64,000 bases of DNA, from positions 61,315,677-61,379,676 of the forward strand of contig CM048839.1 in NCBI GenBank assembly GCA_026545765.1. The letters run 5' to 3'. This DNA comes from Plantago major (Eukaryota > Streptophyta > Magnoliopsida > Lamiales > Plantaginaceae). The notes beneath the pieces are model-generated. The model did no database searches and had not been told where the DNA came from. It was given only the letters and a program-made list of their open reading frames with translations. The translations under genes and the position numbers were made by a program. Shown piece by piece: positions 1-10,196 of the stretch (positions are counted from its first letter, which is position 1; every line of letters starts with the position of its first letter).

Positions 1-1
1 A

Positions 2-2879
2 TTGGTGGTTGGTTTACCCAAAATGGTATATAGAAAAGATGGTATATGCTCAGCTTGCCAAATGGAAAAACAATCCAAAACATCTTTCAAGTCTAAAACT
101 AGACACTCTAGTGAAAGGCCAATGCAAATGTTACATATGGATCTTTTTGAATCCTCTGTAACTAGCTATGCAGGAAGAAGTATGGTCTGGTTGTTGTTGA
201 TGATTACTCAAGATACACCTGGGTTGTATTTCTCAAACAAAAATCTGATCAAGGGTTGAAATACCCAACATGCTGAATAAGCTTGAAGTCATGAAAAATG
301 ACAAGGTATCTGTAATCAGAACAGACCATGGTACTGAGTTTGTGAACCAGTACATAAAAGAGTTTTGTACCTGCAAAGGTATACAACATCAACTATCTTT
401 AGTAAGGACACCACAACAAAATGGTGTTGCTGAAAGGAAGAATAGGACCATAAAAGAAGCAGCAAGAACAATGCTTGCTGACACTGAAATAAGTGAAATC
501 TATTGGGTTGAAGCTGTTAACACAAACTACTACACTCAAAATAGATGTTTGATTAACAAACACCATGACAAAACTCCTTATGAACTTTTGATTGGTAGAC
601 CCCCTAGTATCAAACATCTAAGGGTGTTTGGTTGCAGATGTTTTGTTCTTAACAATGGAAAAGAATACTTCATAACATTTCAACCAAAAGCAGATGAAGG
701 AGTATTTCTTGTTTATTCTCTGAATAGCAAAGCCTACAGAATCTACAACAAAAGATCGCAAAAGATTGAAGAATCTGTTCATGTAGTTTTCTATGATGGA
801 AACAAGAAAGTACCCTTGAATGAAGAACTCTCAGATAGGTTCAAAAAACTAATGATTAAAGATTCTGAAGAAGAATCCTCAAAAGGAAACAACTCTGTCA
901 TTCACTTAGAGGATGACTCTGACGATGAAAAGCAACCATTGCTTAGTAACAACCACATGACTCTAAGACATGATGGAGAATTTCCTATGAGAATTCCAGA
1001 AATGGAACAGGTTACCGAGAACCTTCATCATGAAGAGGTTTCTGAGAATGAGATTGCTGAAAATCCAATCCCAGATATCTCTAACACTGAAAAAGTGTCA
1101 GATATCTATGGCATTTTCCGTGTGCCAGATATCTTAGATACTGCACAAGTATCCTGTCAAGATCATATTGATTCACATTCAGATCAAAATGATATTGATC
1201 CTACTAGTTCAAAACCCATTATGAAATGGATAAGAAATCATCCTGCCAATGATGTGATTGGTCCTTTAGACAAAGGGGTTAGAACTAGGAGAGGAATTGC
1301 TGACTCTCTTTATGGATGTTTCATCTCAAACATTGAACCTAAAACTATAGAAGAAGCATTGAAGGATCAAGATTGGATCTCTGAAATGCAAGAAGAGTTG
1401 GATCAATTTGAGAGAAACAAAGTCTGGAAACTGGTTCCATTTGTTGATGGAATATCTGTAATTGGAACCAAGTGGGTTTTCATAAACAAAATGAATGAGT
1501 CTGGTGAAATAACTAGAAACAAAGCAAGGTTGGTTGCCAAAAGATTCACCCAGACTGAAAGACTAGATTTTGATGAGTCATATGCTCCAGTTGCAAGATT
1601 GCATGCAATTAGACTATTTCTAGCCTTTGCAGCTCATAAAGACTTTAAAGTTTATCAAATAAATGTCAAAAGTGCATTTCTAAACGGTGAACTTGCTGAG
1701 GAAGTCTATGTTGAAGAACCACCAGGCTTTGAAGTTTCCACAGAAAGTAGAATGGTCTATAGGTTTCAGAAAGCTCTGTATGGACTGAAACAGGCTCCAA
1801 GAGCATGGTACGATACTTTAGCCAAATACTTGCTGGAAAGTGGCTTCAAGAAAGGAGATGTTGATAAAACACTTTTTACTTTGAACCATGAAGGGAAACT
1901 ACTTTTAGTTCAAGTATATGTTGATGACATTATATTTGGATCTAAATACAAGCAACTTTGTGAAGACTTTGCTGAGCTCATGAAAAGTAAATTTGAGATG
2001 AGCATGATGGGAGAATTAAACTACTTCCTAGGATTGCAAGTCAAGCAACTTAATGATGGAATATTCATTAGTTAAACAAAGTAGGCAAAAGATATGCTCG
2101 ACAAGTTTAATATAAAGCCTTCTGAAAAGAATGCTAAGATACCTATGAGCATTGGAACCAAAATGACCTATACTGAATCTGACAAGAGTGTTGAAGAATA
2201 CAAGTATAGGAAATTGATTGGGTCTCTACTGTACCTCACTGGAAGTAGACCTGGTATTCAATATGCAGTTGGAGTGTGTGCTAGATTTTAGACAAATCCA
2301 ATGCAATCACACTACAACAATGCTATAAAAATATTAAGGTATGTAAAGGGTACTATAGAAGCTGGATTATGGTATACAAAAGACAATGGATTGAGTTTAG
2401 TTGGCTATTCTAATGCTGACTATGCAGGATCTTTGCTTGATAGAAAAAGCACCTCAGGAACGTGTCAATTTCTTGGTACCAGATTAATATGATGGTTCAG
2501 CAAGAAACAAAACTCAATTTCCACATCTACCACAGAGGCTAAATATATTGCTGCTGGGTGTTGTGCTTCACAGATATTGTGGATACAACAACAACTCAGA
2601 GACTATGAGATCAATGAAGATAAAACTCCAATTTTCTGTGACAACACAAGTGCTATTGCCATAACTCAGAATCCTAAGTTTCAAGCAAGAACAAAGTACA
2701 TTGATGTTAGACACCACTTCATTAGAGACCATGTTGAAAAATGCAATATAGAGATACTCAAGATTGGTACTGAAGACCAACTTGCAGATATCTTTACAAA
2801 GCCTTTGCAAGAAAGCAGGTTCTTAACCTTGAGACATAGTCTTGGGAATGGAGCTACTGAAGGAACTGAAAAGTTCTAA
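2..2879 (+). pseudogene. pol: copy A pol: integrase, reverse transcriptase, RNase H (broken)
   Basis: The fragment opens in the zinc-binding GAG-pre-integrase/integrase boundary (a C-x2-C pair near residue 20). A frameshift at about 250-270 leads into one frame running to 2879. Visible motifs are the integrase DHGTEF and NGVAERKNR segments (320-440), the RT start around [11 protein letters not shown] (1470), [14 protein letters not shown] (1770-1810), the catalytic YVDD (1917-1928), and RNase H FCDNTSAIAITQN with the terminal DVRHHFIRDHV...ADIFTKPL block (2630-2810). In-frame stops sit at about 2073 (TAA where copy B has CAA), 2289 (TAG where B has CAG) and 2490. The catalytic residues of RT are present, but the stops make it a dead copy. 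Confidence 0.92.
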
Positions 2880-3674
2880 TCTCTGAGACGGAAACTCAGA
2901 AAGGAGAAAGATATCTAGAACAGGCATCTAGATATCTAGGAAAAAAAAGGTATCTGAGACGAGAACTCATATACTAAAAGGATGGGTAAAAGTGTCTTCC
3001 AAAGATTTCTGAGACGGGTACTTAGATATCTATGAGATCACAAAGTGAGGGGGGGAAGGACACAAAAGAGAAATGTGGTACAACTGTATTCAGTCAACTA
3101 CACCTCTGGTGTTTTGTATCTTTCCATTTATATGTTAAGTTACACACAGTCTCTGAACTGAATACATAAGTCCAAAGACTGTCCCTAGTCATAGAAAAGA
3201 GATGCGACTCAGAAAGCCATACGCCAAATTTCATTAATTGGGCACAATTACAATTACTGATTGTGATCATTGCTGAAGAAGCAATCGTGACCCTTGATGA
3301 AATTGGCGTTTGATCTTAACGGATGAGATTTGATTTCGCTAAAAAGTAGTGGACTGTAAAAACAATTATGGCCCATTAGCATTTAATGCAAAGTGGTTTT
3401 CCACCCACGTCCTTCTGCATGTACACAGATACTTACACAAAAAATCAATTTGTATGTATATGTCTGTTGAGATTTGCGTTGCTATATATATAGGATTTTG
3501 GCAAAAGAAATCACTTTCGCCTAATCCAACATTCATACTTACACAGAAATAGCAAAAAGAATCCTTCAAAGTTTTCTACAAATCTCTGTCCTTCACTTAG
3601 TTATTCTGCAAAGAATCACTAATCTCCTACCTTAATCTCTTTTCGACTTTCAAAAACTTTCACTATTTAAAGAG
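2880..3674 (+). other. pol-ORF3 spacer with short repeats, hairpins and leader
   Basis: No ORF of note. The first 180 bp hold degenerate copies of a TCTGAGACGGG-ACTCAGATATC unit (about 2881, 2960, 3008). At 3220-3309 an inverted repeat (CGCCAAATTTCAT at the left, ATGAAATTGGCG at the right) encloses a smaller hairpin with ATTGCT (3269-3274) and AGCAAT (3280-3285) arms. A TATA-like run follows near 3483, then a pyrimidine-rich leader into the ORF3 start codon. Copy B has the same layout at 38082-39034, so the spacer belongs to the element. Confidence 0.7.
3483..3495 (+). promoter_or_regulatory. TATA-like box upstream of ORF3, copy A
   Basis: CTATATATATAGG, about 190 bp before the ORF3 ATG. The box and the roughly 40 bp after it (GGCAAAAGAAATCACTTTCGCC) are almost identical in copy B at 38833-38845, better conserved than much of the surrounding spacer. 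This fits an internal promoter for ORF3, but no transcript evidence is available here. Confidence 0.5.
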
Positions 3675-4764
3675 ATGGCTCCAAAATGTGCTTCTACCCA
3701 GAAATCCCAAGCTACTACCTCTGGTACTGCTGAAAAGCAAGCACCAATGTTGGTTATCACGAACAATCGATTGGTAGGAGACTTCAATCCTGATCATTGG
3801 ACTTCAAATCACAGGATGATTTGGGGTGGTGCCATGATTGAGGAATACCTTGTTGCTGCTATTGAAAATCAAGCTGATAGGAAGCTAATTCTTGGTATGC
3901 TTGAAAAGGCACAAATCAAGGGTTTCCTGTCTGCTATTCCCAGTGGAGTTTCTTCACTGGATGTGTTGGAATTTTACAACAATTCCAGGATTATTTTCCG
4001 TGTTACTGAAGGCACTAAAATAGTGACTATAAAATCATAAGTTCAAGGAAAGAACATCCTTTTGAACTTAACAACTTTTTGTGAGTTGTTTGAACTTCAA
4101 AATCTTGGAAATGATTTTGAAATAAATACCAAGGATGATGATCTCCTTGAAGGTGTGAAGCAACTATACAGTGATGTGTGTGATCTTGAAAAATCAGATA
4201 CACCCATCGACTTTAAACTTGCTGACATCAGAACCAGACATCTGTTGGTTCACTGGGATGTGTTGGCATGCATTCTTCACAGATGCTTTGATGGTCTACA
4301 AGGAGGTGCCGACCAGATAAGCCAAGAATGCTGGATGATGATGTTCTTGTTGAATCAACAGAACAAAAGGCTGGAAAACCCTTTCAATTGGGGGAAGTAC
4401 GCCTTTATGAAATTTGTGAAGAAGATTCAAGGCTTTGAGCCTAAAATCGTTAAGGGCCTTGCTGAGCCAAAATCCACAGTAAGCTATGGACTAAAGATAT
4501 GTTTCTTGCTGGAGAATCTTGGCATTGAGCTGAGAGAGAAGGCTGACATAGCCAACAGTAACCTGCTCTACAAATATGAGTATACAAACATGATAAAAAA
4601 GGATACTGCATCTCAGAAAGGTTCCAAGAAACGAAAGACTGATGAGGTATCTGAGGGTTCCGTTGCGACCAAAAAGCCCAGAACTTCACGAAAGAAGTCT
4701 GTTGGCAAATCAGAAGGCATACCCATTGTGGATGTCAACTCTCAGATCTCTGACCCCACTATTG

Positions 4765-4850
4765 ATGAACTCATCAATGCTGCTAAGACCACAGCTGATG
4801 AACTCATAAATGCTGCTAAGTCCACTGCTGATGAATTCATCAATGTTGAT
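4765..4850 (+). repeat. tandem repeats coding DELINAAK in ORF3
   Basis: Three consecutive units of about 36 bp encode (D)ELINAAKTTAD, ELINAAKSTAD and EFINVDKSS. Copy B has a rearranged version at 40120-40230 with units of unequal length, showing that the repeat expands and contracts between copies. Confidence 0.7.
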
Positions 4851-5471
4851 AAAAGCAGTGAGAAACTTCAAACACTCTCTGTAGAAGCAACAGAGATTGT
4901 TGATAATTCAGTCCCAGATTTCGATGAGGTGTCTGAAGATGAGGGGGAAACAATAATCCCCAAGGTTGCTGAAGAAGCAACTGTGTCCAAGGTCACTGGA
5001 CAAAACACACCATCAGAGCAAGTAACACTTAAGCACATTGAAGATACTCTGATGAGTGGCAACTTAGTGTTGGAGGATACTGCCATTGCCTCAACACTTA
5101 AAAGTCTGTCTCAAACAGTTCTGGATAGGCCCCATGCAGCATAACCTTCTTAATCCTGATCAGAATCACCACATCAACCACAACAGCCAATAGTGGATGC
5201 TGTTGAGATGATACTTAAGTTACAGCATGAGATACCAACATCTTTCCTTGCCGAAGAAAATCCTGTAAAAGAACAGGTTCCCCAACTCAATGAGAGGGAT
5301 CAAACTGAGGCATCTGCTTAGGATGATCAACCAGGGGAGGCAACTGAGTTGCACAATCAGGATAGGTCTGAAGTTCCTCAAACTTCCAATAAAGAAGTGG
5401 TCCAAGAACAACAAGACCAATGCATGGAAACTTCACAAGTTCCAAAGACCAGTCAGCCTGATAAAGCTCAG

Positions 5472-6357
5472 GTAGTTGAATGGTTTAACTCTTTACTTGT
5501 GATAAATTATGCCTAAATCTTGTTACTTATTAAAATTTCTTTGTTACATGCTGAATTAGAAACACAAGAACAAGAGGAAGCTAGAAAGCTTGCCTCAGAG
5601 ACTGAGAAGGAGGCTACCACAGCCTCACCTCTGAAGGAATCTGAGCCTGTGCTACAGGTGATAGAGAGTTCCTTAAGATATTACTTTTTTGATATATGTT
5701 AATACACTTAACTAATTAAGTGAATGTTTCTAATAGGCTCCAACTAAGAAAGAAGAAGTTAAGGCAGCAATGCTAGAAAAGGACCCTGAAACCGTCACGG
5801 TTTCTGAAGAAAATGTCATTGAGCCTTCTAGTGTGAAGGTATATAAAAAATCAGTGATAAATATTCTTCATTATGGGTTAATATGAATTGTTCTCTAATT
5901 ACTCAATACTTTCTACTTACAGGCTCTTTCAGAAGTACAAGTGCAAGGGGAAAGAGTTGCGACATCCCCTGAACCCATGGAAATTGATGAAGCCCCCAAG
6001 GCAACATCACCAGAAAGAACATCAGAAACTGAGAAAGTTTCCGAGAAAAATGATTCTGAGCTTCCTATTGAGGAAGTAAATGAAAAACTCAGAAATCATT
6101 GAAGCTTAAATTGCATACATTCTTTCATAACAATTTCCTAAGTATTGTGATAATTTTAATTCTCAGGTTCAAGCAGATGAAAGATCACTGTGGATCAGAC
6201 AACCCAGTCTCCTCCTCATATCCAGATATCTGAGGCACCTGGAATCGCAGTAGTCAAGTCATCTGAGCCTGTCACACAGGTAACTCAGATACCTTTCTAC
6301 TCTAAAGCCCAGATATCTACCAAAGTTTTGAAACTAATTCAGAACTCTTTCTTTCAG
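5472..6357 (+). other. five small GT-AG introns inside ORF3, copy A
   Basis: Introns read at 5472-5549, 5658-5736, 5839-5922, 6076-6166 and 6280-6357 (78, 79, 84, 91 and 78 bp). Each starts GT right after an exon ending CAG, AAG or GAA. Each is AT-rich and ends in a pyrimidine stretch plus AG, except the first, whose acceptor reads ACAT where copy B has ACAG. Exons between them are 108, 102, 153 and 113 bp; the first three are whole codons and all five downstream exons begin with GCT or GTT, so the introns are phase 0. The 113-bp exon carries one indel. The introns themselves hold stops, so translation needs splicing. No experimental splice data are available. Confidence 0.7.
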
Positions 6358-7526
6358 GCTCAAACAAGTGTGCCAAAGGTCTCTGCAGAAGACCTGCTTC
6401 CATTTTTCAATAATCACACTTTGCCAAAGCATCTCAAGTGCTTCAAGAAATGGCATAGACTCAGATGCTCTGATTTGACTTAAATAAAAAAGGTCACTGA
6501 TCATCCTACCAAAAGAGAAAGAGAATTTGACCTTGAAAATTATGTCCACGCAATGTTCCTAATGGAGCAATATTCTTTTGCTTCTCTAATGCATAAGGAC
6601 TTCACCAAGGAAGTGGTACACAAGCTCACTCAAGCCTTTGAAAAGGCAGATGGTCAGACCATAATGGAGATGGAATTCAAGCCAATCTTGCCCAAGTCCC
6701 TACAGTTAATACCCTTTGAGCCAGAGGAAGTAAATGGGCAAAAGGTCACTATTCCAGAAGTGATCAATCTGGTCTCTGAAGATGAAGAAGAGAAGGAGAC
6801 TGATGAGAATGATTATGAAGAACCTCCTTCTGACCATCACAAGGTTGAGGATGATAAGAAGGATGATGATGATGCCCTGCACCAGGGACAGGAGGGATTG
6901 CACAAGGAACTAGTGCCTCAGCTGCTAAAAAGCTAACTGAGAGGACATCACAGAAATCCCCTCCTCCATCTCCTCAGAGATCTACCCATCCATCTCCCCA
7001 ACAAAAGGACACTACTGAACAAGTAGTTGAGCACTTTGAGAACAACACTCAGAAGATATTGGATGCACAAGTCAGAGTTGCTCAACTCAAACAACTGTTG
7101 GAGGAAGAACAACAGCTAAATCTTCAATTGGAAGAAAAGATAGCTGAATCCAGAGTCAAGCTAGATAAACTTGAAGAACAAACGCGCAAAGAAACGCAAG
7201 CTTACTATGAGATTAAAGGGCTCCAGGACGCTGTTGATTATATTGCTAAGGAGCTAGATGCTGAACAAGTATCTGAAGAAAAACATGATGCAAAGGCTGC
7301 ATCTTCACCAATGAAACCATCCTCCAAAGGCAAGAAACCCATATCTGAGATGGTTGCCGCCTTCAGAAACCTTGATGAAGAAGTGCAAGAGGATGAAGAT
7401 CACTGGGCTGATGACTCAGATGATAAGGCATTGGCAGAACACCGGAATGAACACTTAGCGGTTTCTCACATAAAAAGGAAGCTAATTGCTCCTGAAATTT
7501 TCAACAAACTGCCAAATGTCAACTCC

Positions 7527-7581
7527 GAAGGCCTCTGCCCTTCCATCCCTTGGATAGATAGAGAGGGAGGGCAGAGCTTTT
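7527..7581 (+). repeat. short palindromic insertion in ORF3, copy A
   Basis: About 55 bp present in A and absent from B at the matching place. Its ends are complementary (CCTCTGCCCT on the left, AGGGCAGAG on the right), giving a stem-loop. It brings a stop into the coiled-coil/C-terminal part of ORF3. It could be a tiny foldback insertion or repair filler. Confidence 0.5.
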
Positions 7582-9192
7582 GGTTACTTGAATAAATACT
7601 AAGTACTGGCTAAATTGAATAAGTAGTTGTCTTCACAGAACAAGGAAGTAATTGCCTCAGTCCGCACCGAAATGAAGAAATTCACTGAGCTCATCACTCA
7701 GAGAACAACCAGCATGGTCCTTGCACAGAAGGATCTGGGAATTGTTAGGGACAATGATGTGTCATTAGCTGAAAAAGCTTTTGATGAGGAAAGTTACACT
7801 GCTGAAAAAGCAGATGCCATATTAGGCCCATTGGCTAAGCTCACTGATAAGGAAAATGGACTTATCAAACAAAATCAGGAGCTCAAGGCTGACCTTCAGA
7901 ATTTGGTTACTGTCTACAATTACTTGCAAAGGAATTTTGAGTCTCTCTCAGAATCCTTTGTGGTACTTAGTCAGTCAACAATGACTAAGGGGGAAGGATT
8001 TGGACCTCAAGGTCAGGTGGAAGGATTTCAACAAAAGAAATCTGGAGTTGGTGTTGCTCAGAAAGGAAGAGGAAACAAGAGAACTTCCCAGTCACCACTC
8101 AGAATAAATGAGCCTTCCTCAAGTCAATCTGCTTTGCAAATAGTAGCTACTTCCCAGCAACCAACTGAACAAACAATAATGAAAACAAGGGCCAGGGCAC
8201 AAAGACCTCCAAGGAGTACCAAGGCTCTAAGGAGAAGACAAGTGAAAGGGATTGAAGAGTCTTCTGAAGAAGAAGAAGAAGGCCAAATCAAATCCCAGGA
8301 CAATGAAGAAGGCTGCAAATCACCCAATAAGAGAAATCTGGAAGATGATGATGAAGATGAGGATAAAGATGAAGCTCCTCTTCATATAAAAAGGAAAAGG
8401 GTTGATAGCCTAACTGAGCCCCTAGCTGCAAAGCCAATAGAAGTTAAAACACCCTCTGGAAATACCAAGTCAATCCAGAGTGGTTCTTCAAGCAATCCCC
8501 CAAGGGAGAATTCAAGACAAAGGAGGAACAGGCTGAGAGCTGAACAAAGAAAACTTCAACTACCACTCAGGCCTGAAGAAGCCAAGATTGAGTATGTAAA
8601 GACCAACAATGACTCCTCTGTCTAGAGGTGCATTAATCAGAAGAATGACTACTGGATTCTGGAACTGAGGCACTTACTGGTAAATGAAAAATTTCCATAA
8701 CCAATCCATAAACAACTCATGGCATGGAGAAAAGACAAGCCAGTCTTGATTAACACCAACCACATCAAAGCCTGGTTGGATTTTGAACTGATCAAGAGAA
8801 TAGAAGCCATGAAGAAGGACCTCTCTGATGATTGTCCTTATGGAAAGCTAGATGATGTGCACAGAATTCCCAACATCACTGGAACAGGCATAAGAGCAAG
8901 ACTTGTTGTGGAACCCTATGAGTCTTTTTACATAACTCAAGAGCAATACAAGGGTGACATAAGATATCTGAGGATCATATATGAATACTTCAAGCTATCA
9001 GATATCAGAATTGGGCATGCCTGGATATGGGGAAAGTATCTGTGGGTCAAACACTTTGCCAAGAAGAATCCCACCAAAACCTACAAGGAAGTTTGTGGAT
9101 TTGCCAGAAACACTGAGATGATAGTCAGGAGCTTGCTCTATGACTACTCAGATGATATCAAAAGGCTTGGGGATAGGGAATTTGCTAACTGA

Positions 9193-9587
9193 TCCATAGA
9201 TCTGCTGATTGAAGACTTGAAGATTTTTAAGACCTGAAGACTAGTAAATTAGAATGTTTACTTGGAGCTTGGTTACTCCTGTTGTTCTAATTTAACTAAG
9301 TATTTTTGTATCTTGTTGACTGAGCTGTAATGTGTTTTATTTAATAAGTTATCTGTGAACTCTCTGTGTAACATATCTGATGAACCTACTCTCAGATATC
9401 AATCTATAAAAACATAAATTGTCAGCAAAGATCACACCTTGTGATTTGGTTGATGTTTACTTTCTGCACTTAGTAAAAATAAATTGAAAAGATCATAAGA
9501 AATGATTAAGTGTTGGATTATTCCCTCTTCCAAGTTGTAATAGGTTTTAAAGGTAGTCATCATTGACTGATCAAAAAGGGGGAAATT
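9193..9587 (+). other. 3' untranslated spacer and polypurine tract, copy A
   Basis: Non-coding, AT-rich, homologous to 43369-43762 in copy B. It ends in the polypurine tract AAAAAGGGGGAAA (about 9573-9585) directly before the LTR. The tract primes plus-strand DNA synthesis in LTR elements. Confidence 0.8.
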
Positions 9588-10196
9588 TGATAGGAATATC
9601 TATTTAGATTTTGATCAGCAACCTAATGACTTATCTTAGCTCAGAAAGGTGGTTAGTACTCTTGGTTCACTTGAACACTGTAAAAGAGGAAAATCACTAA
9701 GTATGGTAGTCTAGAAAAACTTGTATAGGATGTTAGGTCTCTGATTGTAACTTTTATATCTTTGAAGGAGACCAAGAAGAAGGCATCTGGCAGGAGAGTT
9801 CAACAAATTTGAAGATTTGAAGACTGCACAAGATTTCTAAAGATCAAGAAAATTGGTCTCATTAGATACCTATGTCCAGATATCTTAAAGAAATAAGTGT
9901 TTCTCAATAAACAAGTTTTGCAACAGATTTGAACGAGGAAAAGTGCCCACAGAAACCTACACTCAGATACCCTGGATAAAACTATGTTTCTGGGAAACAA
10001 TGTTTCAACAGGTATCTGGAGATGTGAAGGTCTCTGGAAAGGGACATGCAATGCTTCAGAAAGCGTGCATAGTTCCGTTGGCACTACAGGACAAAAATAG
10101 TCCAATGCATTTAATGTGCAGACAGAGACATCTGAACAAAAGAGTAAATCTCTGAAAAGAGACAACGTCTTCTGCAGTACTATTTACAGATATCAA
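9588..10196 (+). repeat. 3' LTR of copy A, truncated
   Basis: Starts TGATAGGAATATC (TGTTAGGAATAT in copy B) just after the polypurine tract and follows the B LTR up to ACAGATATCAA. It then breaks into inverted pol sequence of copy E with TCAA shared at the joint. About 600 of the usual 1620 bp remain. The TATA-containing part and the 3' end are missing. Confidence 0.88.

Larger units (their letters stand above)
3675..9192 (+). pseudogene. Sirevirus-family third ORF (ORF3), multi-exon, copy A (broken)
   Basis: Function unknown. The start ATG at 3675 matches copy B (39035). Order of parts: an N-terminal globular region with an EFYNN motif (about residue 95-100) and FCELFELQNLG; the conserved HWDVLACILHRCFDGLQGG segment (4250-4310); a basic NLS cluster KKRKTDE / KKPRTSRKKS (4627-4700); tandem DELINAAK repeats; five small introns (5472-6357); an acidic stretch (6770-6870); a coiled coil rich in L/E/Q (7059-7250); a second NLS KRKRVD (about 8390); and a C-terminal basic/aromatic domain (8719-9192). 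Defects: nonsense at 4038, stops near 5144 and 8623, an in-frame TAA at about 6481, a frameshift near 6930 and a small insertion at 7527-7581. No signal peptide or transmembrane helix is visible, so an envelope role is not supported. The N-terminus recalls the putative plant transposon protein type domain (inference). Confidence 0.75.
1..10196 (+). mobile_element. Sirevirus-like Ty1/copia element, copy A (truncated at both ends)
   Basis: Order on the + strand is integrase, RT, RNase H, a spacer with hairpins, a long third ORF, a polypurine tract and an LTR starting TGATAGGAAT. This is the Ty1/copia order (INT before RT) plus an extra 3' ORF, as known for Sireviruses. The 5' part (LTR, gag, PR) lies outside the window. 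The 3' LTR stops after about 600 bp where inverted copy E begins. It aligns throughout with full-length copy B at 30410-45374. Assignment to Sirevirus rather than another copia lineage is inferred from the long coiled-coil gag of the sister copies and from ORF3. Confidence 0.9.

Noticed and set aside
9800..10165. Antisense open frame of about 105-120 codons in the Sirevirus LTR, also open at 30690-31004 and 44042-44371
   Set aside because: It is open in three LTR copies, but lies in non-coding LTR sequence, has no recognisable domain, and recent shared ancestry of the LTRs explains the openness.
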